DNA from: an uncultured Flavobacteriaceae bacterium
Lineage (GTDB): Bacteria > Bacteroidota > Bacteroidia > Flavobacteriales > Flavobacteriaceae
Length of the DNA: 64,000 nucleotides
Reading direction: 5' to 3'
NCBI GenBank assembly: GCA_947503005.1
Contig: CANNCA010000001.1
Coordinates: forward strand, 62,001 to 126,000
Shown here: in pieces, positions 44,302-53,587 of the stretch
Position numbering within the stretch: the first letter of the stretch is position 1
How the letters are laid out: each line of letters opens with the position of its first letter
The notes under the pieces: model-generated
Told to the model about the DNA's origin: nothing
Seen by the model: only the letters and a program-made list of their open reading frames with translations
The model's database searches: none
Translations under genes and position numbers: made by a program

Positions 44302-45987
44302 TTATGAATTGAATACTTGTGTTAAAATCTTATCGGTTATCAAATAGGTCGGTTTTACTCCGGTCGTGCCGAGGCCCCCAGAGGCCAAAGTGCTCCCTGT
44401 TTTCAAGGGGTTATCAGAAGCATAGTACGCATAACGTACCTTGACATCTTCTCGAATGCTCTTTCTTATCTTAGAGGCCGATTGAATGGCTTTCTGATAA
44501 TGAACTCCTTCCATCTCCAAGCCAATCACGTTCCAAGTAGATTGATGAAAGAATTTCAAAATGTCTTTGTTCTGCAAGGATGTACCCAGTACGGTTACCA
44601 TGGTTCCTTCAAATACTTTTAGTCCATGCCCTTCAAAATCTTCTGCACACAATTCATTTTCAAAAGGATAATTATCCGCTGTGCCTTCAAAAATATGTGC
44701 GGACGGAATCATCAAATCTCCTTTGCCTCCCTCCAAAATTCCGGCTTTTCCCATTATCGAAATGGAAGCGATATTCAAATAAACCGCTTCTTCTTTCTTT
44801 TGGCCGAAAGGTTTTAACAATTCATCAATGGTCTCATAGGCCTGTTCGCCGAACGCATAGTCCATCACAAAGATAACAGGTTTTTCATCATCGGGTATAG
44901 CAGCAGAAAGTTCGTAACAGCATGCATCATTCCCCAACTTTGCCAAATCAAAGATTTGGACATCTATGTTGGTGCCGGAGACGTCGTCAATGGAAACCAT
45001 TCCGTTTTTCTTAGCGACAACTTCTACCTTATTCCGTAATTCTATACTTCCCGAAGCACTTAACGCCTCATAAATTTCTAAAGACTTTCCTTTCGGAAAT
45101 TCTTTTGTCAAAGCCTTTTTCGCAAAAAGCGAATTCATAACACTGTGCATATTAGCACTAATAATGTGAATTGGGCGATGCAATAATTTTTTTTCCTTAA
45201 AAACATTTTTTATAGCGTTGGCCCAGCGTTCTCCGTGAATATGATGCCCCAAACGCTCTCGTAATAAAACACTAAATGTAATCACCCTTTTCTCATCGGT
45301 GACTTCCTCTTCAATAGCCAATTTGCCCAACCAATAAATGATTTCAAGAAAACGTTCCGGATTGTCTTTCGTAGCAAATTTTTCGTAGTAGACTATCGTT
45401 TCCTCAAAACTTCGGCCTAAAATGTTCGCCGTATGAATGAGCGTCGTTTCACGTTGTGCTTGAGAAAGTTCGTCGGATTTTATGGCGGCCTCCAATTTTT
45501 GCCAATCTCGAATAGTTTTATCGGTCTCCTCAATCAATACACGACTACTTATTTTCTGGGATTCAATAAAAAGAAATGTAAGATGTGTCAGAATATCATA
45601 AATATCGGAACGGCCTCGCGTAATTTCGATATTCATTTGTTCATCGTCTATACGATAGCAATTTCTTCTTCTCTTAGGAGGAACAATAGGATCGATATGA
45701 GATTTACTGTAACCTTCATCTGATGTCAGATTGATATATTTACATTGCTCAATTCCTTCAGGTAGTCGTTCTAAAACATAAACAAGCCCATTGAGCTCGG
45801 TTTTACCTTCGGCAATGGTGCCGTATATTTCAGGCCTCAACTCTAAAAGTGCATTTTTTAATGATTCGCCGGAAACGCCTGTAGGTTTGTAAAAACCCCT
45901 ATTAAACAAATGGCGCATGGTAATATACAATCGCTCGATAGCGTTGGTCGATTCTTGAGCTCGTGTAGTTGTTGTGTTTTTGCTCAT
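44302..45987 (-). CDS. DUF6909-like protein with nucleosidase-like C-terminus
   Basis: This 561-residue soluble protein has no signal peptide. The N-terminal half is helical. The C-terminal part ends with GLEMEGVHYQKAI (MEG at 492-494) and YYASDNPL (SDNP at 524-527), the two active-site strings of the nucleoside phosphorylase/MTA-AMP nucleosidase superfamily. I recognise the whole as the Bacteroidota DUF6909 family; its function is unknown. It is the first gene of the polysaccharide cluster, with its own promoter box, so it may be an unrelated housekeeping gene read through into wzz. Confidence 0.72.
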   Translation of the reverse strand: MSKNTTTTRAQESTNAIERLYITMRHLFNRGFYKPTGVSGESLKNALLELRPEIYGTIAEGKTELNGLVYVLERLPEGIEQCKYINLTSDEGYSKSHIDPIVPPKRRRNCYRIDDEQMNIEITRGRSDIYDILTHLTFLFIESQKISSRVLIEETDKTIRDWQKLEAAIKSDELSQAQRETTLIHTANILGRSFEETIVYYEKFATKDNPERFLEIIYWLGKLAIEEEVTDEKRVITFSVLLRERLGHHIHGERWANAIKNVFKEKKLLHRPIHIISANMHSVMNSLFAKKALTKEFPKGKSLEIYEALSASGSIELRNKVEVVAKKNGMVSIDDVSGTNIDVQIFDLAKLGNDACCYELSAAIPDDEKPVIFVMDYAFGEQAYETIDELLKPFGQKKEEAVYLNIASISIMGKAGILEGGKGDLMIPSAHIFEGTADNYPFENELCAEDFEGHGLKVFEGTMVTVLGTSLQNKDILKFFHQSTWNVIGLEMEGVHYQKAIQSASKIRKSIREDVKVRYAYYASDNPLKTGSTLASGGLGTTGVKPTYLITDKILTQVFNS

Positions 45988-46001
45988 TGAAGAATTTCGA
46001 G

Positions 46002-46009
46002 CAAAATTA
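46002..46009 (-). promoter_or_regulatory. -7 promoter box (TAATTTTG) heading the polysaccharide cluster
   Basis: An exact TAnnTTTG match on the minus strand, 14 bp before the DUF6909 start, giving a leader of about 10 nt. It is probably the main promoter for DUF6909-wzz-rfb and possibly beyond. Confidence 0.5.
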
Positions 46010-46215
46010 CAAATAAAAATCAGGTTTGAACCCTCAAAAAGGTTTGTCCAGACAATCCCAATCTTTACTATTGCCTAATTTCGCTCATCTTCAACAAGAT
46101 GGTTTTAATACAGCAAATATTAAAAGAACAATAACACAAGCCCAAACACGTTGTGTATCAATAGCCGCGGCGGAATTCTTTTAATTCAAAAAGCCATGCG
46201 GTAGCACAAAATCGT

Positions 46216-47508
46216 ATGAAAAAAATGTCCCATTTCAATCTCAAATTTCTGTTTTTGGGTCTGTTGGTATTGGCTCTTAGCAACATTCAGATAGCTGCAG
46301 CATCAATCCCAGCAAACAAAACCAAATCAGAGCATATTTCAATGCTTCTTGAAAGCAATAGTTTCAACGCTAAAAAAAGAAGCCATTTCTCTATTGCTGG
46401 TCAAAGTGAGCAAGTAGAACGTGGACTAACCCTAATTCACTTCCATACGCCGGAGAAATACGAATTTCGAACTTTTGACACGCATTCCGATCCGCAACAA
46501 GCAGCAAAAATGGTGGAAATTTTATGGGCAATGCAAAAAAACAACGCGTACTATGCCATTCTAGCCCACGACTCCGCTGCTAAAAGTTTAGTTTCAGAAA
46601 GCGAGAAGCTTCAAAAAATGGGATTTGTTCAACTAAGCGAAATTAAAAGTAGACAGGCCTTCATTGCCCATAATTTTAATGGAGGGCTTGTTGAAAAAGT
46701 TGATGACATGTCGGTTTCGGTCGAGATTACCGTTCCTCAGAATATTACGGACAATCAAATTTACTTTCCTAAAATCAAATATGAGTTTGAGCCGAGCAAC
46801 GACCGATATATCGCTCATGCCGGAGGGGAAATCAACGGGGTAAAGTCTACAAATTCAAAAGAAGCTTTAGATGCCAACTACAAAAAAGGATTTCGTCTTT
46901 TCGAATTGGATATCATTGAAACTTCTGATGGCAAATTGGTAGCAGCGCACGACTGGAAGATGTGGGCAAGGTTCACGGATTACGAAGGAGCGCTTCCGCC
47001 AAGTCATGCCGAATTCAAAAAACACAAAATTTATGGGGATTATTCGACACTTGACATGAAAGACATCAATGAATGGTTTACTGCCCATCCGGATGCCACT
47101 TTGGTAACGGATAAGGTAAATGACCCCCTTGCTTTTGCAAATGCTTTCGTGGATAAGAACCGCCTTTTGATGGAACTGTTTAGTCTTATGGCCGTAGAGG
47201 AAGCCTCAAAAAACGGAATCAATGTTGTGATTTCGCAAGACCCCTTGATGGCTATCAAAGGAGATAAAATCGACTATCTCGTCGTGAACAACGTCAAATA
47301 TGTTGCTCTTTCGCGACGAATACTTAAAAGCAACACGGATTTGATGCTTCAATTGAAAGAAAAAGGGATTCGTGTCTATGTCTATAATGTAAATTTCGAT
47401 CCAGGTAAGGACGAAAAGTACGTTCAAGAAAACGAAATTGGACTCGTATATGGCATGTACGCCGATAAGTGGGTTTTTGATTCTAAAAAGAGCAGCCTTT
47501 CCAAGTAA
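46216..47508 (+). CDS. Secreted ILEI/FAM3-like domain plus GDPD-like domain protein
   Basis: This 430-residue protein has a signal peptide (about 1-29). Residues ~69-160 resemble the ILEI/FAM3 domain: FDTH at 87-90, AILAHDSA at 114-121 and ending FIAHNFNGG. Residues ~198-425 are GDPD-like: His201 (in HAGG where GDPDs have HRG), Glu230 and Asp232 (FELDI), His245-Asp246. The usual Arg after the first His is replaced by Ala, so activity may be altered. It stands on the opposite strand just outside the polysaccharide cluster and is probably periplasmic. A role in modifying surface glycans is an inference. ATG at 46216 is used; an ATG three codons later is an alternative. Confidence 0.8.
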   Translation: MKKMSHFNLKFLFLGLLVLALSNIQIAAASIPANKTKSEHISMLLESNSFNAKKRSHFSIAGQSEQVERGLTLIHFHTPEKYEFRTFDTHSDPQQAAKMVEILWAMQKNNAYYAILAHDSAAKSLVSESEKLQKMGFVQLSEIKSRQAFIAHNFNGGLVEKVDDMSVSVEITVPQNITDNQIYFPKIKYEFEPSNDRYIAHAGGEINGVKSTNSKEALDANYKKGFRLFELDIIETSDGKLVAAHDWKMWARFTDYEGALPPSHAEFKKHKIYGDYSTLDMKDINEWFTAHPDATLVTDKVNDPLAFANAFVDKNRLLMELFSLMAVEEASKNGINVVISQDPLMAIKGDKIDYLVVNNVKYVALSRRILKSNTDLMLQLKEKGIRVYVYNVNFDPGKDEKYVQENEIGLVYGMYADKWVFDSKKSSLSK

Positions 47509-47525
47509 TGCTAAACCTGTAAAAA

Positions 47526-49022
47526 CTACACCTTGAACGCTAACAAGGCATCCGCAAGCTTACGGTCGTTGGCTAAGCGCTGAACCTTATTTTGACCGCC
47601 TAACTTTCCTATTGATTTCATATAAGACTGAAATCCGTCTTTCCTGATGGAAGTGACTTTTAATGTTTGAAGTACTTTTCCATCTATCAAATCAAAATAA
47701 TAACTATTCTGTTTTTGAAGCGAGGAATCCAATATTTGTATGAATTTCACTTTATCGGATGGTTCTTTTTCAAATTCTACCAACCATTCGTGATAAGGTA
47801 ACGCATCGTTTTCTGCAGCAATTTGAGGGGCTACCGTAAACTCGTTTACTTGTGCATCTGTTTGTGAAATTGCTTCTTGCATGGCCTCCTCTACCTCTTT
47901 TGCAATAACATGCTCACCAAACGCGGATATAAAATGCTTAATGCGACCTGAAACCAAGACTTTATAAGGGTTTAAGGAAATAAACTGAACGGTATCTCCT
48001 AGATTATAAGCCCATAATCCGGCATCGGTGGAGATGATCATAACGTAGTTTACGTGCAGTTCAACATCTTTTATCGTGATTCTTTTAGCATTTGGCTCAA
48101 AAAAGTCATCAGATTTTACGAACTCATAAAAAATACCTGAATTTAAAAGCAACAACATTCCCTTTTCCTTTTGGGAATCTTGATAGGCAAAAAAACCTTC
48201 ACTTGCGGGGAACAATTCTATACTATCCACTTTTCTGCCAATCAGATTCTCGAATTTTGCACGATACGGTTCATAATTAACTCCTCCATAAATGAACAAT
48301 TGAAAATTCTGAAAAAGCTCGCCAACCTTTTTTCCACTCCTGGTGTTCAATTTCTCAAAGTACATCTGTACCCATGAAGGAATGCCAGCAATAACGGTCA
48401 TATCTTCATTGATCGTTTCTTCGACGATAGCATTTACCTTGGTTTCCCAATCATCTATACAATTGGTCTTCCAACTTGGCAGCCGGTTCTTTTGCAAATA
48501 ATTGGGCACATAGTGAGCTGAGATACCCGAAAGCCTTCCCAGTTGAATACCGTTCTTCTTCTGCATTTCAGGACTTCCTTGCAGAAAAATCATTTTTCCA
48601 TTAACAAAGGCGGTATTCCCGGTTTCATGAATATAATTCAAAATAGCATTTCGTGATGCCTCCACCTGATGTTTGATAGATTCTTTGGTTATGGGGATGT
48701 ATTTTGCCCCGGAAGTGGTACCCGAGGTTTTTGCAAAATAGAGTGGTTTTCCAGGCCAAAGAATATCTTCTTTACCTTCTACTACCTCATCTACATATTC
48801 TTTAAGCGCCTCATAATCGCGAATAGGAACGCTTTTTTCAAAGTCGGAGTGAGATTGAATCTTTGAAAAACCGTGGTCTTTACCAAATTTAGTGTTGGAC
48901 GCTTTTTGAAGAATTTCCCTGAACACACGATTTTGGGTCTCGATTGGATTATCGACCCATTTTGCGGTTTTATTTGCAACCTTTTTGGCAAACAGTTTGG
49001 CGCCAAGTGCTTTTAGGAACAT
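47526..49022 (-). CDS. GH3 auxin-responsive-promoter family acyl-adenylate enzyme
   Basis: This 498-residue ANL-like enzyme has the ATP-loop TSGTTSG at residues 99-105, YGGVNYEPY, ELFPASEGFF and the Tyr/Asp stretch YNLGDTVQF. GH3 enzymes join amino acids to carboxylic acids through an acyl adenylate. The bacterial role is unknown. It lies 5 bp downstream of the M23 peptidase gene, a frequent arrangement in flavobacteria. Confidence 0.88.
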   Translation of the reverse strand: MFLKALGAKLFAKKVANKTAKWVDNPIETQNRVFREILQKASNTKFGKDHGFSKIQSHSDFEKSVPIRDYEALKEYVDEVVEGKEDILWPGKPLYFAKTSGTTSGAKYIPITKESIKHQVEASRNAILNYIHETGNTAFVNGKMIFLQGSPEMQKKNGIQLGRLSGISAHYVPNYLQKNRLPSWKTNCIDDWETKVNAIVEETINEDMTVIAGIPSWVQMYFEKLNTRSGKKVGELFQNFQLFIYGGVNYEPYRAKFENLIGRKVDSIELFPASEGFFAYQDSQKEKGMLLLLNSGIFYEFVKSDDFFEPNAKRITIKDVELHVNYVMIISTDAGLWAYNLGDTVQFISLNPYKVLVSGRIKHFISAFGEHVIAKEVEEAMQEAISQTDAQVNEFTVAPQIAAENDALPYHEWLVEFEKEPSDKVKFIQILDSSLQKQNSYYFDLIDGKVLQTLKVTSIRKDGFQSYMKSIGKLGGQNKVQRLANDRKLADALLAFKV

Positions 49023-49027
49023 ATTTC

Positions 49028-49897
49028 TTATTTGAAGTCAATAAAGTCCAGCGGGTTTATGGGCGTTCCGTTTTGCCAAATTTCAAAATGAAGGTGTGGC
49101 CCTGTTGTAAGTTCACCAGTATTACCAACCGCAGCTATAACTTCACCGGCACGAACTATATCGCCTTGTGATTTATTTAAAGAACCATTGTGTTTGTATA
49201 CACTGATCAATCCATTTTCGTGCTCAAGAATGATTACATGTCCTGTATCTGCAGTCCATTCGGCAAAGATGACCATCCCATTTGCTGTAGCTTTTACCGG
49301 TGTTTCTCGTGGAGCCACCACGTCAACGGCAAAATGACGTTTTTCCAAATCAAACTTCTGTGTTAAAGTGCCACTTACCGGAGGAAAAAGCACGAAATCG
49401 GTTTTCACAACACTTCTTTCAAAAAGATTGTATTTGTCTTCCAAGGCTACCTCTGCTCGTAACAAAGAATCTTGTTTAATCGGTGTTAAATCTACACTTG
49501 TAGGATCTAACTTAAACTGCGCACGCAAAGAGTCACGATTGATTACATTGTTTTCGATATCACCTTTTAAAACCATTCTGATATTGTCCAAGTAGCGATT
49601 AGTATTGTTCAAAACACGTACCAATGAATCTGTTTCATAGGTTAAATCAGTGGCCTGTTTTTTCAATCTTGTGGAGGAATAACCAGGAATATATTCCCTT
49701 AAAGGGGTAAAAGCAATCAGTAGTGTTGTGAGACCAATCAGTCCGATTATACAGAGGGATCCCGTAACAAAAACATTCAGTCTACTAAGCTTAAAAGAAA
49801 TCTTTTCCTCGAAGGTGCTTTCATTGAGTATGACCAAGCGGTACTTATGAAGCAGCTTTTTTTTGATTTCCCTCCTCTTTTTGAGCTTTTTGGCCAT
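49028..49897 (-). CDS. M23 family metallopeptidase, membrane-anchored
   Basis: This 289-residue protein has a Lys/Arg-rich N-terminus, one membrane helix (about 43-63), a coiled coil (about 78-110) and a C-terminal LytM domain. Zinc ligands are seen in KRHFAVDV and HLHFE (His268, His270). It should cleave peptidoglycan peptide bridges or activate such enzymes in the periplasm. A TATCTTTG box at 49904-49911 gives a nearly leaderless mRNA. Confidence 0.9.
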   Translation of the reverse strand: MAKKLKKRREIKKKLLHKYRLVILNESTFEEKISFKLSRLNVFVTGSLCIIGLIGLTTLLIAFTPLREYIPGYSSTRLKKQATDLTYETDSLVRVLNNTNRYLDNIRMVLKGDIENNVINRDSLRAQFKLDPTSVDLTPIKQDSLLRAEVALEDKYNLFERSVVKTDFVLFPPVSGTLTQKFDLEKRHFAVDVVAPRETPVKATANGMVIFAEWTADTGHVIILEHENGLISVYKHNGSLNKSQGDIVRAGEVIAAVGNTGELTTGPHLHFEIWQNGTPINPLDFIDFK

Positions 49898-49903
49898 AGT
49901 TTA

Positions 49904-49911
49904 CAAAGATA
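49904..49911 (-). promoter_or_regulatory. -7 promoter box (TATCTTTG) for M23-GH3
   Basis: An exact TAnnTTTG match on the minus strand only 7 bp before the ATG of the M23 gene. Transcription would begin within a few bases of the start codon. The -33 match is weak. Confidence 0.5.
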
Positions 49912-50069
49912 AGGCAAGCATTTAATTTTGATATGCTCCCTTAAAGTTAATCGATTATAAAACACGAATAAAATATGAAGATATTTACGAAAGAAATACC
50001 TTCTTGGTCGAATAAAAATAAAATATAAGCGTTATATTTCTAATTAGGGTCGGCTAACGACTTTTTTAG

Positions 50070-50077
50070 TACATTTG
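50070..50077 (+). promoter_or_regulatory. -7 promoter box (TACATTTG) for tatA
   Basis: An exact TAnnTTTG match, 21 bp before the ATG at 50099. The -33 element is poor. Confidence 0.48.
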
Positions 50078-50098
50078 TTATCCATTAAATTTCAAAAT

Positions 50099-50281
50099 AT
50101 GACAGCTATGCATACTTTCTTGGCCATTGGGGCACCTCAAATTATTTTGGTGGTAGTCGTAGTACTTCTTCTGTTTGGAGGTAAAAAAATTCCTGAATTG
50201 ATGCGTGGATTAGGCAGCGGAATAAAAGAATTTAAAGATGCTTCTAAAGATGATGAGAAGCTTGAAGAAAATAAGGAATAG
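50099..50281 (+). CDS. tatA: Twin-arginine translocase subunit TatA/TatE
   Basis: This 60-residue protein has an N-terminal membrane helix, the Phe-Gly hinge ([20 protein letters not shown]) and an amphipathic helix followed by an acidic tail. TatA oligomers form the pore for folded proteins across the inner membrane. Starts at 50099 (MTAMHTF) or 50108 (MHTF) are both possible; the reading from 50075 overlaps the promoter and was rejected. A strong terminator follows. Confidence 0.93.
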   Translation: MTAMHTFLAIGAPQIILVVVVVLLLFGGKKIPELMRGLGSGIKEFKDASKDDEKLEENKE

Positions 50282-50303
50282 AAAACTATTAAAATAATCC
50301 TAC

Positions 50304-50336
50304 AAAAAAGCCTTCGCAACTGCGAAGGCTTTTTTT
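50304..50336. terminator. Rho-independent terminator after tatA
   Basis: A-run, GCCTTCGCA stem against TGCGAAGGC, then a T-run. Symmetrical and strong, 22 bp after the tatA stop. Confidence 0.88.
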
Positions 50337-50525
50337 ATTGCAAACATCTTGTAATTCAATATATACTTTTTGGTATTATATTAATTTCTTACACCACCTA
50401 CAAGACTTTAAGTTACCTACTTAATTCCCCAAACAGACCTCTGATATAAGGCATTTCACAACAAATTGGACATATTTCATATTAATAGTCCTAAACTTTG
50501 CGTTAAGAATATAATAAATTAAGGT

Positions 50526-50666
50526 ATGGTTTTGACCCCACTTGTTACTAGAAAGGCTTTTGACTGTGCGCGCTCAGCCGACAAATTGGTCAATTTCGAG
50601 GTATACGAAACGTCAAATTTAAGCGTTATCCACAGATGGGGCAATTCCAAAACACATATTTAGATT
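50526..50666 (+). CDS. Doubtful small ORF, 46 aa
   Basis: The frame starts MVLTPLVTRKAFDCARSADK and follows an AT-rich stretch with AATTAAGGT before the ATG. I do not recognise the product. It has no membrane helix. Only its position downstream of a promoter-like element argues for it. Confidence 0.15.
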
Positions 50667-50822
50667 TACCGGATGCCTCAAAACATCATTTGGACGTAAG
50701 CTTAAATCTTAATTCAAAACTTAAAAAAAATTACTCAAGAACCTGCGAGATCTTTAATGCACACTTACAGATAGATCGCAAAAATGGGCATGAAACTCCC
50801 TGATTTTTCTAATTACCCAATC

Positions 50823-53348
50823 ATGAAAAGACTAATAACCACCTACATCCTTTTAGCTTCCATTTTCCTTGTGGCGCAGACTGCACCCGAAAATGGAATA
50901 TCCAACACTGCGGGAGAAATTACATTGAATACCTCAAATGAGAATAGTGATCTGACTGAAATCATCCCCGTTAACGAATCTTTTTTGGAAGCGGCGAACA
51001 AAAACAATGTTCCCTTTAGAACTATGAATAATCTTGAGGGTATTGCTGATGGGTACTACGCCATCGTTGGAGTTTTTAGTGAGGGTAAAAATTTAAAAAA
51101 GATACTAAAGAAATTAAAGCGAAAAGGATTTGATGCAGGTTCTATCGCAAACCCCCAGAATAATTTAAACTATGTTCATATTCAATACTTTCCTTTTGGG
51201 TTGGAAGCTATAGATTCCTATTTATCCGAATTCGATGGTAGATATACTGAAGATGTGTGGATTCTAGAAGTAGAAAATAGTACTCCGCTTCAAGAAGTCA
51301 TAGCTGAAGAAGATCTAATATTCCAAAATGACCTAAAAGAAGGTACTAGGCCGGTTGAAGTAACTGATGTCAGTTATGATATTTTGAACGAATCAGAAGA
51401 AACCCGTACTGAAGGAATAAAAATTGGCGACACACCAAATAAAAGTAAACTTATTCAAAAGGCAGATTTTTATTTTGATAAAATGTGGTATGCCGAAGCA
51501 GCCCAACTTTACGAGCAGGCCCTGGCCAAGGGTGAGAAAAATTACTCCTTCGATGTAATTCAAAAAGCGGCTGACTCTCACTATTTCAACACTAATATGG
51601 AAAAAGCCTATGAGTGGTATAACATTCTCTACGGTAATTATGGTGATGAAATGTCAGCAGACAATGTTTTCAAATATGCCCATTCGTTAAAAGGTACAGG
51701 CAAATATGCCAGGTCGAAACGCCTAATGCGCCTGTATAACAAGAAAATGAAAAAAGGAGATGTAGCTTCCTTAAATGATGTTTTGAATCCAACTGCCAAC
51801 GAAATGGTTCTGGATAAAATTTTGAGCGCTGAACAGAACTTTGAACTAAAGAACTTGGCAATTAATACTGAGTATTCAGAATTCTCGCCGATGTTCTTAG
51901 ATTCTAATCAAGTTGTATATGCGTCTGCAAAGGATTCATCCTTTTTAAATACCAGACGGTATAAATGGAACAATCAACCCTATTTGGATTTATACGTCGC
52001 TAAAATTAACGAAGAGTCGCAAGACCTAAAGGATGCGATCAAGTTTTCAAAAAATATAAACACCAAATATCATGAGGCTTCAGTTACATTTTCGCCTGAC
52101 AATTCAACCATGTATTTCACACGTAACAACTATGGAAAAAAATTGAAGCGCGACAAAAATGGGGTCAATCACCTGAAAATTTATATTTCTCAAAAAGTAG
52201 ATGGCGAATGGACTGATGCAGAAGAAGTTCCTTTTAATAGTGATGAATATTCTACAGGGCATCCCGCCTTGAGCCCTGATGGTAAAAAACTCTACTTTGT
52301 ATCAGATATGCCTGGAACTATAGGCGAGACTGATATTTTTGTAGTGGACGTTCTGAATGGAAACACCTTCTCAGAACCAAGGAATCTAGGGCCGGAAATC
52401 AATACGGAGCGTAAGGAAATGTTTCCTTTTATAAATGACAAAAAGCTATACTTTTCTTCTAATGGGCACGTCGGGCTCGGCGGTCTAGATGTATACGAGG
52501 TTGCCTATAATGAGGAGGAAGGTTTTCAAGAGGTCAAAAATGTAGGTCAACCCGTGAACAGCAATTTGGATGATTTCTCATATATCGTTAATGAGGAAAA
52601 CCAACAAGGTTATTTTGCATCCAACAGAGCTAACGGAAAAGGTGATGACGATATCTATTCTTTTAAAAGACTGGTTGTAGAAGAAGTGCCAGAAATCTCA
52701 AATGCAATCGCCGGAGTAGTTACTGAGCTCGTTACAGGAGATATTATGCCACAAGCTCTGGTAGAATTACTTGATGAAAATGGTATTAAATTAAAGGAAA
52801 TGGTTTCCGACGATGATGGCAATTTCATTTTCGAAGATCTTGAAGCTGATACCAAATACACAATAAAGGCCACAAAGGACGAATACTTCGAGAATATTCA
52901 AGATGTTACCTCAATAGAAAACGATACGGTCAGTGTTGATTTGAAGATGAAGAAATTGGTAGAAATGATTGCAATAGAAGACGGTATCAGAAAGCTGAAA
53001 ACAGAAATGATTTTCTTTGATTTTGATAAATCTTACATTCGCAAAGATGCTTCAGAGGAATTGGACAAATTGGTTGAGGTGATGACCGAATATCCGAATA
53101 TGGTCATCAAGATCGAATCACATACGGATTCAAGAGGTAAAAGAGCCTATAACAAATACCTGTCGGATAAACGAGCCAAGTCTACAAGTGAATATCTTAT
53201 TTCACGAGGTATATCATCGGAAAGAATTGAAAGTGCAATTGGTTATGGCGAGGAAAGACTCCTAAATGAGTGTGATGGCACCGTGAGATGCACCGAAGAA
53301 GCACACTTCAGAAACCGACGTTCAGAGTTTATCATCGTAAATATGTAG
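50823..53348 (+). CDS. OmpA-family protein with TPR, PD40 propeller and CarboxypepD-like domains (PorE-like)
   Basis: This 841-residue secreted protein has a signal peptide MKRLITTYILLASIFLVAQ. A SPOR-like segment lies near residues 75-155 (GYYAIVGVFSEGKNLKKIL), TPR-like helices at about 185-320, PD40/WD-type beta-propeller repeats (HPALSPDGKKLYFVSD) at about 350-620, a carboxypeptidase-regulatory-like domain at about 640-715, and a C-terminal OmpA domain (IFFDFDKSYI, ESHTDSRG, NRRSEF). TPR-propeller-CRD-OmpA is the architecture of PorE of the type IX secretion system; the SPOR-like N-terminus is extra. No adjacent PorP/SprF gene was found. ATG 50823 precedes the signal peptide directly. Confidence 0.85.
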   Translation: MKRLITTYILLASIFLVAQTAPENGISNTAGEITLNTSNENSDLTEIIPVNESFLEAANKNNVPFRTMNNLEGIADGYYAIVGVFSEGKNLKKILKKLKRKGFDAGSIANPQNNLNYVHIQYFPFGLEAIDSYLSEFDGRYTEDVWILEVENSTPLQEVIAEEDLIFQNDLKEGTRPVEVTDVSYDILNESEETRTEGIKIGDTPNKSKLIQKADFYFDKMWYAEAAQLYEQALAKGEKNYSFDVIQKAADSHYFNTNMEKAYEWYNILYGNYGDEMSADNVFKYAHSLKGTGKYARSKRLMRLYNKKMKKGDVASLNDVLNPTANEMVLDKILSAEQNFELKNLAINTEYSEFSPMFLDSNQVVYASAKDSSFLNTRRYKWNNQPYLDLYVAKINEESQDLKDAIKFSKNINTKYHEASVTFSPDNSTMYFTRNNYGKKLKRDKNGVNHLKIYISQKVDGEWTDAEEVPFNSDEYSTGHPALSPDGKKLYFVSDMPGTIGETDIFVVDVLNGNTFSEPRNLGPEINTERKEMFPFINDKKLYFSSNGHVGLGGLDVYEVAYNEEEGFQEVKNVGQPVNSNLDDFSYIVNEENQQGYFASNRANGKGDDDIYSFKRLVVEEVPEISNAIAGVVTELVTGDIMPQALVELLDENGIKLKEMVSDDDGNFIFEDLEADTKYTIKATKDEYFENIQDVTSIENDTVSVDLKMKKLVEMIAIEDGIRKLKTEMIFFDFDKSYIRKDASEELDKLVEVMTEYPNMVIKIESHTDSRGKRAYNKYLSDKRAKSTSEYLISRGISSERIESAIGYGEERLLNECDGTVRCTEEAHFRNRRSEFIIVNM

Positions 53349-53372
53349 TGTTTTTCAGAATTAAATTATTTT

Positions 53373-53407
53373 AAAAAGCCGTGTTTTGAATAAGAACACG
53401 GCTTTTT
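53373..53407. terminator. Rho-independent terminator after the OmpA-family gene
   Basis: AAAAAGCCGTGTT and AACACGGCTTTTT form a long stem with a ~9-nt loop, starting 25 bp after the stop codon. Confidence 0.87.
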
Positions 53408-53587
53408 GGTATGGAATCAGCTTTCATTTTCTGGAACATTTTTTACTTACGGAAAAGACTAACAGGCAGTTTCACCACATTACCTTGCCAGTTGACAACA
53501 AAAGTAGTTCGATGAAATACTGATTTTAACGATTTTGAGTTATATATAAACGTTTACTAGACTGTTTAATCCCAAATCCCAAATACT

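Larger units (their letters stand above)
50282..50822. other. Intergenic region between tatA and the OmpA-family gene
   Basis: This 541-bp region holds the tatA terminator (50304-50336), a doubtful 46-codon ORF (50526-50666) and a single DnaA-box-like TTATCCACA (50626-50634) that is probably chance. TAAACTTTG at about 50490-50500 is a near match to a -7 box. No structured RNA was recognised. Confidence 0.5.

Noticed and set aside
50626-50634. DnaA-box TTATCCACA (and another at 59542-59550)
   Set aside because: Isolated single 9-mers; about one such match is expected by chance in a window of this size, and there is no cluster or AT-rich unwinding element.
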